Part shown: one piece after another, positions 42,577 to 50,139 of the stretch
Numbering within the stretch: the first letter of the stretch is position 1
Layout: every line of letters begins with the position of its first letter
Source of the DNA: Alphaproteobacteria bacterium
GTDB taxonomy: Bacteria; Pseudomonadota; Alphaproteobacteria; UBA6615
Direction: 5' to 3'
DNA: 50,139 nucleotides
Assembly (NCBI GenBank): GCA_028279245.1
Contig: JANQOE010000089.1
Location: 1-50,139, forward strand
The notes under the pieces: model-generated
Database searches by the model: none
The model's input: only the letters and a program-made list of their open reading frames with translations
What the model was told of the DNA's origin: nothing
Program-made: the position numbers and the translations under genes

Positions 42577-43779
42577 ATGACCGACCCCTACGTCATGCCC
42601 GAGGACGAGTTTGAACAGATCGAAGACGCGGTCCAACAAACCCCTCGCGGTCGTGCCTTCCTGCGCAACTATGCGGCCCGGAACCGAACGGTTGCGGTAG
42701 ACGAACTCAAGGCCACCATCAGCTCGATCAAAGATGTGGCCGACGACGGCAACGCCGACAGCGCCCACCTCGACATCCTGCGCCGCGAACTCCAGGAAAT
42801 GGGTTCCGCCATTCTACATTGCCGCCAAGAAATTGCGTCTATCAAACCGCAAGACGGTGGCGACAACCGCATTATGGCCGCCACCGAAGAACTGGACGCG
42901 ATCGTCACCTCCACCGAACGCGCGACGACCGACATTCTATCCGCCGCCGAAGTCATTCAGGACACTGCCGACAAACTGGCCGAAGCGGGTGCCTCCAGCG
43001 ATCTCTGCGATCAAATCCAGAATCAAACGATCAACATCATGACCGCCTGCTCCTTCCAGGACATCACGGGGCAGCGCACGACCAAGGTCGTGAACGCGTT
43101 GCGCTACCTGGAACAGCGCGTCAACTCGATGATCGAAATCTGGGACCCCAGCGCGAAGAAGGAACAAGACGGCCCGACGCCACCGCCTGCCGACCTCGAA
43201 GACAAGCGGCCGGACGCCCATCTGCTGAACGGTCCTCAACTCGAGGGCGAGGGCGTCAGCCAAGATGATGTCGACGAGCTCTTCTCCAACACAGCCGAGA
43301 TGATGGACGGCGAGGCCGCGGCCGAAGAGACACCCGACGCCGAAACGGCCGCTGACGAAGCGAGCCCAGGCAGCGAGCCGGAAGCCGAGATTGCAGCCAC
43401 TGAAGATGACGCAGCCCCGGCCGAGGCCGAAGCTGCACCGGAGACGCCTGAGGAAGCGGCCGCCGAAGACGATCCGGCCCCGGCCGAAGCCGCGACGGAA
43501 ACTCCCGAAGCCGCAGCCGCCGAAGGCGATACAGCCCAGGCTGAGGTCGAAGCAGCGCCGGAGCCTGAAGCCACAGCCGCCGATGCCGCCCCAGAGCAGC
43601 CTGCCGACGAAATCGAAGCGGCGGTGAACGGCGCCATTAATGAAACAGATCTCGCCGACGCACCGGATTGCTCCGATGGGTCACCTGAAGATGAGCCCCT
43701 CAACCCAACCACCGAAAACTTGGCCGCCGCTGAACAACCGCTCGGGGAAGACGAGGTCGCCAAGCTTCTCGGTGCATGA
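42577..43779 (+). CDS. cheZ: CheZ-like phosphatase with long acidic tail
   Basis: A 400-residue protein, about twice the length of E. coli CheZ. Residues about 40-190 are the CheZ helical hairpin, with CSFQDITGQRTTKVVNALRY containing the QDxTGQ motif whose Gln in CheZ attacks CheY phosphate. From 195 on the protein is disordered, acidic and Ala/Pro-rich. Two motifs stand out. GVSQDDVDELF at 226-236 resembles the FliM N-terminal CheY-binding sequence (SQDEIDALL type). GEDEVAKLL at 390-398 resembles the CheZ C-terminal CheY-binding peptide. Three imperfect repeats lie at 277-336. Role: dephosphorylation of CheY-P is inferred. Next gene is of unknown function. Confidence 0.88.
   Translation: MTDPYVMPEDEFEQIEDAVQQTPRGRAFLRNYAARNRTVAVDELKATISSIKDVADDGNADSAHLDILRRELQEMGSAILHCRQEIASIKPQDGGDNRIMAATEELDAIVTSTERATTDILSAAEVIQDTADKLAEAGASSDLCDQIQNQTINIMTACSFQDITGQRTTKVVNALRYLEQRVNSMIEIWDPSAKKEQDGPTPPPADLEDKRPDAHLLNGPQLEGEGVSQDDVDELFSNTAEMMDGEAAAEETPDAETAADEASPGSEPEAEIAATEDDAAPAEAEAAPETPEEAAAEDDPAPAEAATETPEAAAAEGDTAQAEVEAAPEPEATAADAAPEQPADEIEAAVNGAINETDLADAPDCSDGSPEDEPLNPTTENLAAAEQPLGEDEVAKLLGA
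43405..43584 (+). repeat. Three imperfect 20-residue repeats in the CheZ-like tail
   Basis: Residues 277-296, 297-315 and 316-336 of the CheZ-like protein repeat the pattern E-D/G-D-x-A-x-A-E-x-E-A-x-P-E-x-P-E-A. They give a Glu/Ala/Pro-rich disordered linker. Length variation between strains would be expected. Confidence 0.7.
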
Positions 43780-43796
43780 TGTAGTCGAGCGATCCC

Positions 43797-44771
43797 GTGG
43801 ACATCGAAGAAGTCCGGTTCGAGCACAAGGTCTTCAGCTCTTTTGAGGACATCGCTTTCCGGCGGTCTACGCAAGACAACAAGCCGGTGATGATGGTCAA
43901 CATGGGCGGCAGCGAGGTCGCCCTGACGATCAATAGCCTCAAGAACGAATTCAACATTGCCGACGCCACCACCGACGGCAAAATGCTCAAGCTCATCGCC
44001 GAGGCGCTCGACTTCGTCAGAGAACTCAAGCCCGGCGACAAGTTACCCAAAGAGGTACTGACCGGCGAACCGTCCTGGGAAGTCAGCCCGCGGCACATCG
44101 AGATCGCCAAGCAACGCCTGAACATGCAGCTCGTCACCTGGCTGTCAGGCGGTGAAACACTCATCACCGACCCGGAGGCGTTGCTGCAGATCGCCGAAGA
44201 CCCGACCACGAAAGACAAGGTCAGCAACGCCTTCGCTGAGGCCGCGGAGCAGCTCGGCTTTGGCAGAGACCGCGAGAAGGTCATCGGATTGATCGAGATG
44301 TTGGCCCACGAATTGGCCCACATCGAAGCCCTGCGCGACATGTACGCGAAAGTCGTCGAGATCAGCGGCAAGGTGCAAACCTTGCGCAAACTCTATTCCA
44401 GGGAGCGCAGCGTCTATGACATCGCCGATCGCGTGGCGCGCCTCATCAAGCTCGCCACCGACGGTTTCGAGGACACCTTCAGCCAGACCGACGCCAACAC
44501 CGGCGAGATCATGTCGGTATTGAAGAACATCGATGCGCAGGTGGCCTACATTCGCAAGGCCCGCGACATGCTGTACCGGCAACTGATGGCCTGGGACGAT
44601 ACCTTTGAGATGTGGGCCAATACACCGGCCCAGCAGTCGCACAAGGTGCCCGACATCCTGCGGGAAACCTACCGGTTCTTGGCCCCCCGCTATATGCCGG
44701 TTGACGAGTGGAAGCTGTACACCAAACTATCCGCTCAGCAGGACGAGGCGAAATCGGCCATGACCTGGTAG
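43797..44771 (+). CDS. Uncharacterised helical protein adjacent to cheZ
   Basis: A 324-residue cytosolic protein starting at GTG 43797, 17 bases after the cheZ stop; no closer start is available. It has an N-terminal small alpha/beta part, EVRFEHKVFSSFEDIAFRR and VMMVNMGGSEVALTINSL, followed by long helices from about 110 to the end with AHELAHIEALRDMYAKVVEI and DANTGEIMSVLKNIDAQVAY. There are no Cys-rich, nucleotide or membrane motifs, and I recognise no family. Position and helical build suggest partnership with CheZ or motility control. That is inference only. Confidence 0.75.
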   Translation: MDIEEVRFEHKVFSSFEDIAFRRSTQDNKPVMMVNMGGSEVALTINSLKNEFNIADATTDGKMLKLIAEALDFVRELKPGDKLPKEVLTGEPSWEVSPRHIEIAKQRLNMQLVTWLSGGETLITDPEALLQIAEDPTTKDKVSNAFAEAAEQLGFGRDREKVIGLIEMLAHELAHIEALRDMYAKVVEISGKVQTLRKLYSRERSVYDIADRVARLIKLATDGFEDTFSQTDANTGEIMSVLKNIDAQVAYIRKARDMLYRQLMAWDDTFEMWANTPAQQSHKVPDILRETYRFLAPRYMPVDEWKLYTKLSAQQDEAKSAMTW

Positions 44772-44840
44772 GGTCCGTGTGAGGCTTTTGTGAGAGTCCC
44801 CGATTAGCTTCGACCCGCTAGGCTAAGCGGCGAGATCTCA

Positions 44841-45542
44841 ATGCGACACGTTCTAGTTGTCGAAGACAATCATGACATATCGGAGCTGGTGGCGCTCCAT
44901 CTGCGGGATATCGACTGCAAAGTAACGCAGGCTGCCGACGGCGAGACGGGCATGGACCTGGCGCTGACCGGCGGCTTCGATCTGATCGTCCTCGACCTAA
45001 TGCTGCCGGGCCTCAGCGGCACGGAGATCTGCCGGCGCCTGCGGCGGGATGCGGAGTACACACCAATCTTGATGCTGACCGCCAAATCATCCGAGATGGA
45101 TCGCGTTGCCGGACTGGACCATGGCGCCGACGACTATCTGACCAAGCCGTTCAGTGTCCGGGAACTGCGCTCCCGCGTGAAGGCCATCTTCCGCCGGGTC
45201 GACAACCTGACCGGCGCGTCATCGGAAGCCGGCGTCATCGAAATCGGTGACCTGTCGATCAACACCAAGAAGCGCACAGTGGTCTTGGCGAGCGAGCCGG
45301 TGGGCCTGACCGCCAAGGAATTCGACCTGCTGGAACAGTTCGCCCGCCATCCCGGCCGCGTCTATTCCCGCGCCCAGTTGCTTGACTTGGTGTGGGGCTA
45401 TGGCCATGCGAACTACGAACACACGGTCAACTCCCACATCAATCGCCTGCGCGCCAAGATCGAGCAGGATCCGGCCCAGCCGAAATACGTCGTGACCGTG
45501 TGGGGCGTCGGCTACAAGTTCAACGACGTGCTCGCCGCCTAA
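44841..45542 (+). CDS. OmpR/PhoB-family response regulator
   Basis: A 233-residue regulator. Receiver domain: acidic pocket VVEDNHD, phospho-acceptor Asp52 in VLDLMLPG, Thr80 in MLTAKS and Lys102 in DDYLTKPFS. The C-terminal winged helix (about 135-230) includes GLTAKEFDLLEQFARHPGRV and YVVTVWGVGYKF. The kinase gene begins six bases after the stop, so the two are partners. The target genes and signal are unknown; it may act on neighbouring ABC or chemotaxis genes, but no repeat sites were found. Confidence 0.95.
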   Translation: MRHVLVVEDNHDISELVALHLRDIDCKVTQAADGETGMDLALTGGFDLIVLDLMLPGLSGTEICRRLRRDAEYTPILMLTAKSSEMDRVAGLDHGADDYLTKPFSVRELRSRVKAIFRRVDNLTGASSEAGVIEIGDLSINTKKRTVVLASEPVGLTAKEFDLLEQFARHPGRVYSRAQLLDLVWGYGHANYEHTVNSHINRLRAKIEQDPAQPKYVVTVWGVGYKFNDVLAA

Positions 45543-45548
45543 GCCTCC

Positions 45549-47027
45549 ATGCTTCGCACCCTCTCGGGCCGCTTGGCCGCCGCCATGCTGGTGCTGATCC
45601 TGGTGATCAGCGTCATCTTTGTGGGCCTGAGCCTGTTCGTCACCCGCCTGCATTTCCAAGAGGTCAACCAGAGCCTCGGCCGCACCTTGGCCGCCGATGT
45701 CGTGTCCGGGACGCCCTGGCTGATGCGCGGCCACGACGTCAATCAAGACGCCTTCAAAGACGCGTTCGACCGGCTGATGGAGATCAACCCCAGCATCGAG
45801 ATCTACCTGCTGGATCCCGAAGGCCACATCATGGCGTTCTCGGCACCCCCAGGCCGGGTCAAACGCGAAAGCGTCGGTCTTGAACCGGTCGAAGACTTCC
45901 TCAGCGGCGACCGACCGTTCCCCATTCGCGGTGACGACCCGCGCGACCCGGAACGCGCCAAGGTTTTTTCCGCTGCGCCGTTGCTCAGCAATAACGAATT
46001 GCAAGGCTACCTTTACGTCGTACTCGGCGGTGAGGAACACGACTCTGTCGTCGAGCTGTTTCAAACCAGTTTTGTCATGCGGCTAGGCGCCGGCCTGGCC
46101 ATTGCCGCCGTCGCGTTTTCGTTGCTGGTGGGTTTCCTGTCGTTCAGCCTGCTGACCCGCCGCCTGCGCGACCTGACCCGGGTGATGGACACCTTCCGCG
46201 CCAGCGACATGCGGGAGCCCGCCGCACTGCGACCCTGGCGCCATCAGGGCGGTGATGAGATCGACCGGTTGGGCGAAACCTTTGAGCATATGTCGGAACG
46301 CATCGCCGCGCAGATCGGCCAACTGCGGGAAGCCGATGAATCCCGGCGCGAACTGATGGCCAACATCTCCCACGATCTGCGCACGCCCATGGCATCGTTG
46401 CAGGGCTATCTCGAAACGCTGCAGATCAAGGACGACAGCCTCTCACCGGAAGAACGACGCCACTATCTGGAGCTCTCCACCAAGCATAGCCACCATCTCA
46501 GCCGGCTCACCGACGAGCTGTTCCAATTGGCGCGCCTCGACCAACCCAACCCGTCCCTTGAGTCCGAGCCGTTCTCCGTCGCCGAACTCGCCCACGACGT
46601 CGCCCAGAAGTTTCGGCTGGAAGTCGAACAGCGTGGCCTGAACATGGAAACCGAAATCCCGGTCGATGCCCCCTTCGTCTCCGGTGATATCGGTCTGATC
46701 GAACGGGTGTTCGACAACCTGATCGACAATGCCATCAAATACACCGCCCCCGGCGGCACCCTGCGTCTGGCACTGACTCCGAAAGACGGCATGGTGGAAG
46801 CCACCATCGCCGACACCGGTTGCGGCATTCCGGAGGCTGATCAGCCCCACATCTTCGAACGCTTCTATCGGGTCAAACGCCGCGCCGGCCCACCGGCGGA
46901 AGGCACCGGCCTGGGCCTTGCCATCGCCAAACGCATCTTGGAGCTGCACGGCAGCCCATTGTCGGTTAAGAGCGCGCCCGGTGTCGGCGCGACCTTCACA
47001 TTCCAGTTGCCCGCCAGCGCCGCCTGA
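45549..47027 (+). CDS. Sensor histidine kinase
   Basis: A 492-residue membrane kinase. TM1 (residues 10-32) and TM2 (about 178-203) enclose a periplasmic sensor domain of about 145 residues with IEIYLLDPEGHIMAF, PAS/Cache-like. A HAMP follows (LTRRLRDLTRVMDTFRAS), then the DHp helix with His275 in NISHDLRTPM, and the ATPase domain with N-box VFDNLIDNAIKYT, G1 ADTGCGIP and G2 GTGLGLAIAKR. It would phosphorylate the response regulator encoded just upstream. It ends one base before the end of the convergent ABC permease. The ligand is unknown. Confidence 0.95.
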   Translation: MLRTLSGRLAAAMLVLILVISVIFVGLSLFVTRLHFQEVNQSLGRTLAADVVSGTPWLMRGHDVNQDAFKDAFDRLMEINPSIEIYLLDPEGHIMAFSAPPGRVKRESVGLEPVEDFLSGDRPFPIRGDDPRDPERAKVFSAAPLLSNNELQGYLYVVLGGEEHDSVVELFQTSFVMRLGAGLAIAAVAFSLLVGFLSFSLLTRRLRDLTRVMDTFRASDMREPAALRPWRHQGGDEIDRLGETFEHMSERIAAQIGQLREADESRRELMANISHDLRTPMASLQGYLETLQIKDDSLSPEERRHYLELSTKHSHHLSRLTDELFQLARLDQPNPSLESEPFSVAELAHDVAQKFRLEVEQRGLNMETEIPVDAPFVSGDIGLIERVFDNLIDNAIKYTAPGGTLRLALTPKDGMVEATIADTGCGIPEADQPHIFERFYRVKRRAGPPAEGTGLGLAIAKRILELHGSPLSVKSAPGVGATFTFQLPASAA

Positions 47028-47816
47028 TCAGCCGCCCGTGGCGTAGACCGCGCCGTCTTGGCCGCGCGTCGCCCAACCGGTGAGCCGCCGCTCCGCCAGC
47101 GCCGCCACCGCATACATGACGATCCCCAGGAACGCGATGACCAGCAGGCCGGCGAACACCAACGGCACGCGGAAGGACGAACTGGCTTGCAGCATCAGAT
47201 GCCCGATGCCGGAATTCGCCGCCACCGTTTCCGATATCACCGAACCGACGAACGCCAGGGTGATCGAAATCTTCAGCGACGCGAAGAAATAGGGCATCGA
47301 CCGCGGCACGCCGACCTTACGCAGGATGTCGATCCTGCGTGCCCCCAACGACCGCAAGACATCCTGCATCTCCGGTTCCAACGTCGCGATCCCGGTGGCG
47401 ACATTCACCACAATCGGAAAGAAGGAAATCAGAAACGCCGTGATGATGGCCGGCACCGTGCCGATCCCGAACCACAACACCAGGATCGGCACGACCGCGA
47501 CTTTCGGTATCGAGTTGAAACCGATGAGCAGCGGATAGATCGACTGATACAGCAGCGCCGACGCACCCACCGCGACACCGAGCACCAACCCGAATACGAC
47601 AGCGATGGCAAACCCGACCATCGTCGTGAACAACGTCTGAAACGCGTTGTGCCAGATCGGTCCCCAGAACTCGAACAGCGCGGCGAAGGTCGCCGTCGGT
47701 GTCGGCAGGATGAACTCCGCAATCCCGAACAGCCGAACCACCGCTTCCCAAAAGACGAACAAGGCGATAGTCGCCAACCACGGCGCCAGCGTCCCGCGTG
47801 AGAGCAAGCGCTTCAT
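47028..47816 (-). CDS. ABC transporter permease (SsuC/TauC/ThiX type)
   Basis: A 262-residue permease of the nitrate/sulfonate/pyrimidine-precursor family. Membrane segments start with LAPWLATIALFVFWEAVV. The EAA loop is LEPEMQDVLRSLGARRIDILRKV, followed by SMPYFFASLKISITLAFVGSVI, diagnostic for the group. Its start overlaps the ATPase stop by four bases. It is the last gene of the three-gene unit binding protein, ATPase, permease. Confidence 0.92.
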   Translation of the reverse strand: MKRLLSRGTLAPWLATIALFVFWEAVVRLFGIAEFILPTPTATFAALFEFWGPIWHNAFQTLFTTMVGFAIAVVFGLVLGVAVGASALLYQSIYPLLIGFNSIPKVAVVPILVLWFGIGTVPAIITAFLISFFPIVVNVATGIATLEPEMQDVLRSLGARRIDILRKVGVPRSMPYFFASLKISITLAFVGSVISETVAANSGIGHLMLQASSSFRVPLVFAGLLVIAFLGIVMYAVAALAERRLTGWATRGQDGAVYATGG

Positions 47817-48637
47817 GGGGCCTGCCGTGCCTTGCTGATATGATCGCGCAGCTCGTGCACCAGCTCGACGAAGTCGGCATCGTAGGTGTTGTCGAGGCGC
47901 CGCGGTCTTGGCAGCGTCACGTCGCGGCTAAAGATCACCCGGCCCGGCCGGTTCGACACCACATCGACCCGGTCCGCAAGGTACACCGCTTCCCGCAGGT
48001 CATGGGTCACCAACACGACGGTGAACCCGTTGCGCATCCACAGGTCTTGCAGCACGTCCCACAACTCTTCCCGCGTGAACGCGTCAAGCGCGGCAAACGG
48101 TTCGTCGAGCAGCAGCAAGTCCGGTTCATGAATCAGCGCGCGGCACAGCGAGGCACGCTGCTGCATGCCGCCCGAGAGTTGCCATGGAAACCGGTCGCCA
48201 AAACCTTGCAAACCCACGGTCTCCAACAGGCTGTCAGCCTTTTCGCGAAACTCCTTCTTGCGCCGCCGATACACCGACCGGTGCGGCTCGACGATCTCCA
48301 GCGGCAACAGTACATTCTGCAAGGTGGTGCGCCACGGCAGCATGATCGGGTTCTGGAACGCCATCCCAACGATCTTCAAGGGACCGCCCACGGGGTCGCC
48401 ACCCACCCGCACACTGCCGGCACTTGCCGGGTGTAGCCCGGAAACCAGCTTTAGCAGCGAGGACTTGCCGCAACCGGACGGACCGACGACGGCGACGAAC
48501 TCGCCGCGCCCGATTGCCATCGACGCGTTTTCCAGCGCCAGCGTTTGATGGTCGTCACCGCCGTAGGCAAGGCTGACGTCGGTGATATCGACGAAGGCCG
48601 GCTCGTCCGGGAGCCGGCCTTCCACAGCGTAAGCCAA
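47813..48637 (-). CDS. ABC transporter ATP-binding protein (SsuB/TauB/ThiZ type)
   Basis: A 274-residue ATPase. Walker [16 protein letters not shown]-loop MAFQNPIMLPWRT, signature LSGGMQQRASLCR, Walker B LLLLDEPFAALD and switch VTHDLREAVYLADRV are all present. It begins four bases after the binding-protein stop and overlaps the permease start. The substrate class follows the binding protein and is discussed there. Confidence 0.93.
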   Translation of the reverse strand: MAYAVEGRLPDEPAFVDITDVSLAYGGDDHQTLALENASMAIGRGEFVAVVGPSGCGKSSLLKLVSGLHPASAGSVRVGGDPVGGPLKIVGMAFQNPIMLPWRTTLQNVLLPLEIVEPHRSVYRRRKKEFREKADSLLETVGLQGFGDRFPWQLSGGMQQRASLCRALIHEPDLLLLDEPFAALDAFTREELWDVLQDLWMRNGFTVVLVTHDLREAVYLADRVDVVSNRPGRVIFSRDVTLPRPRRLDNTYDADFVELVHELRDHISKARQAP

Positions 48638-48641
48638 CGGC

Positions 48642-49667
48642 CTATTGCATCATCGCGTCGGCAACCATCCGTTCTTCGGCCGGCGGCAGAAAGTCGGAGG
48701 TGAACAGCGTTTCCACCGCCGGCTTGCTGGTCAGGCCATAGGAAGCCGCCACCTGATCGATGGAGCGTCCCAGCCGGTCCATATCCACGTCACCGACGCC
48801 GTTTTCCTTCGTGTAGTCGGTGATGATGTTGGTATCGATAGCCAATTGCAGCCGCTCCAACTCGAGCGCATCGTCGATCAGCGGATCGATCTTCTTCACC
48901 GCGGCAACGCCGGCGGCCGGATCGGCCAGCACATCACGCAGCCCCTTGTAGGTCGCGCGCACGAACCCGGCGACCTTGTCCGGATGGTCCGTCAGCATCG
49001 CCGGCGACGCGATCACCGAGTTGCCGTAGAAGTCGAGGCCGAAATCCGCATACAGCATGACGACCATATCCTCAGGCGACACGCCTTTGGCCTTCAGGTC
49101 CAGGAAGGACGAGAAATAGTGGCCGGAGATAAAGTCCACATCGCCCCGCACCAGCATCGCCTCGCGCAGCGCCGGGTCCATGTTCTGCTTCTCCACCGCG
49201 GCTTCATCGACGCCGGTAGCGGCGGCAAACGCCGGGAATAGCTTGTAGGATGCATCGAACACCGGCGCGCCGAGCACCTTGCCGCCCAGATCGTCCGGCC
49301 CGGCGATCCCGGTGCTCTTCAGTGAGAACAGCGAGAAGGGCGGCGCGTCATACATCATCATGACCGACGTGATCGCCAGGTCGGGGTTGTTGGCGTTGTA
49401 CTCGATCAGCGCATTGATATCGGCGAAGCCCATATCGTAGGTGCCGCTGGCGACCCGGTTGACCGCGCCGGCCGAGCCCTGGCCCTGGTCGATGGTGACG
49501 TCCAGGCCTTCCTCCGCATAATAGCCGCGTTCGTTGGCCAGGATGAAGGGCGAGGTCGGGCCCTGGAACTTCCAGTCCAGGGTAAATTTGATGGCGAGAT
49601 CCTCGGCCATCGCGCCGAAGGAGACCGCAGCGGCCCCGGCGAGGCCCAAAAGCGTGCACTTCAACAT
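48642..49667 (-). CDS. NMT1/THI5-like ABC substrate-binding protein
   Basis: A 341-residue periplasmic protein with signal peptide (1-22, LAGAAAVSFGAMAED). The mature start FTLDWKFQGPTSPFILANERG, then GYYAEEGLDVTID and ASGTYDMGFADINALI, is the NMT1 pattern. ThiY-type members bind formyl-aminopyrimidine or hydroxymethylpyrimidine, and related SsuA-type members bind sulfonates. The mid-sequence DFISGHYFSSF is not decisive. I searched the upstream region by eye for a TPP riboswitch and found none. It heads a compact three-gene operon with no hairpin after it, unlike the other two ABC systems. Confidence 0.9.
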   Translation of the reverse strand: MLKCTLLGLAGAAAVSFGAMAEDLAIKFTLDWKFQGPTSPFILANERGYYAEEGLDVTIDQGQGSAGAVNRVASGTYDMGFADINALIEYNANNPDLAITSVMMMYDAPPFSLFSLKSTGIAGPDDLGGKVLGAPVFDASYKLFPAFAAATGVDEAAVEKQNMDPALREAMLVRGDVDFISGHYFSSFLDLKAKGVSPEDMVVMLYADFGLDFYGNSVIASPAMLTDHPDKVAGFVRATYKGLRDVLADPAAGVAAVKKIDPLIDDALELERLQLAIDTNIITDYTKENGVGDVDMDRLGRSIDQVAASYGLTSKPAVETLFTSDFLPPAEERMVADAMMQ

Positions 49668-49867
49668 ATTGGCTTCCCTTTGATTCTTTTGTTCAACTCC
49701 CCGCCGAGCAATTCGCGTACCACCCCGGAATCAGCTCTAGATGCCAGAATAGCAGGCTCCATCCGCCGTTTCTGCCGAAAATGGAGGCACCCCCTGCCCG
49801 TTGGCTAGCCACAGGTTAGCATGCCGGATCGGACCGGCGCCAACCCTCGATTAACCATTCGCCGCCT

Positions 49868-49873
49868 AGAATA
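49868..49873 (+). promoter_or_regulatory. Possible -10 element of the terminal gene
   Basis: TAGAAT lies 26 bases before ATG 49900. No convincing -35 was found. Weak. Confidence 0.25.
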
Positions 49874-49899
49874 GCGCAGAAAAATCAGCGCACTAGCGA

Positions 49900-50139
49900 T
49901 GCAAACAAGCCCGGCGCCGAACTCGGCTGAGCAGCCGCAACCGCCCGCCACGCCACAGCTTGCGCTGCTGGCGCAGATAGCGTGCGACCTGGGCCCGGGG
50001 ATTGACCAGGGCATTACCACCACTCTGGCACGTCTGATCGGCCATTTTGGGGCGACCGGCGGCGCCGTCTACGAACCGGCGCGCGATCGCGTTTCCCTGG
50101 CCAGACGCGCCCATGTCGGCCCGGTCGAACTGCCACCGC
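49900..50139 (+). CDS. GAF-domain-like protein, N-terminal part (cut by window end)
   Basis: Eighty codons open to the window edge. After about 17 Pro/Gln-rich residues, LALLAQIACDLGPGIDQG leads into LARLIGHFGATGGAVYEP and RDRVSLARRAHVGPVELPP. This is the helix-strand pattern that starts a GAF sensor domain. GAF domains head sensor kinases, phosphodiesterases and PP2C phosphatases, so the output module cannot be told. It is divergent from the NMT1-type binding-protein gene, with 230 bases between. Only the first domain is visible, and the gene symbol is left blank. Confidence 0.65.

Noticed and set aside
49668..49899. Possible TPP riboswitch upstream of the NMT1-type binding protein
   Set aside because: On the minus strand a GGGGGTGCC stretch looks like the start, but CTGAGA and the ACCTGATCTGGAT-type core are absent.

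Overview
The window reads as chromosomal DNA of a high-GC free-living alphaproteobacterium, most likely Rhodospirillales or a close relative. The signs are the block of SUV3-like helicase, S4 RNA-binding protein, 7Fe ferredoxin (fdxA) and CarD regulator, a CheZ-like protein with the CSFQDITGQ helix, and many ABC uptake operons of the type common in marine and soil alphaproteobacteria. This assignment is inferred from gene content; no rRNA is present. I recognise no phage, insertion sequence, CRISPR array or toxin-antitoxin module.

Layout. 1-7,700: tail of a DUF1223 protein, htpG, the helicase/S4/TerB-like/fdxA/carD block, and a PPP-phosphatase-like protein that has lost its metal ligands. 7,685-11,365: degenerate SNase-fold protein, prolyl aminopeptidase, PagL-type lipid A deacylase, a pteridine-reductase-like SDR overlapping folB, and tRNA-Arg(CCU). 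11,503-20,505: YfbK-like VWA lipoprotein, a GntR/FCD regulator, an operator-like triple repeat, and a four-gene peptide/opine-type ABC operon with visibly lower third-position GC. 20,525-28,754, minus strand: selO, a LarA/DUF2088-like protein, an endonuclease/exonuclease/phosphatase-fold protein and ugpBAEC, preceded by a Pho-box-like promoter. 29,163-31,839: SAF-domain dehydrogenase, guanine deaminase, VOC and ABM-fold proteins. 31,990-34,896: a DUF2868 membrane protein with a DUF3482 GTPase. 35,034-37,749: small stress/accessory genes, including a frameshifted VOC gene and an ArsR/SRPBCC divergon. 37,967-42,457: glucosaminidase lipoprotein, a 47-residue charged protein, and a cystathionine gamma-lyase/beta-synthase pair. 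42,577-47,027: CheZ-like phosphatase, an uncharacterised helical protein and a two-component system. 47,028-49,667: NMT1/SsuA-type ABC transporter. 49,900 to the end: start of a GAF-like protein.

How the genes fit together. Three ABC systems (peptide/opine, glycerol-3-phosphate, thiamine-precursor or sulfonate-like) suggest an organotroph scavenging organic N, P and S. The ugp operon carries a putative PhoB site and a nuclease/phosphatase-fold protein where UgpQ might be expected. Both the peptide and ugp operons have a strong hairpin directly after the binding-protein gene, which would allow excess binding protein over permease. CBS and CGL overlap by four bases and form a reverse transsulfuration unit. 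FolM-like and FolB overlap likewise and belong to pterin/folate metabolism.

The least explained material is: the CheZ-like protein with two FliM-like acidic motifs and its unknown neighbour, the DUF2868/DUF3482 membrane-GTPase pair, and two adjacent enzyme-fold proteins (PPP phosphatase and SNase) that lack catalytic residues.
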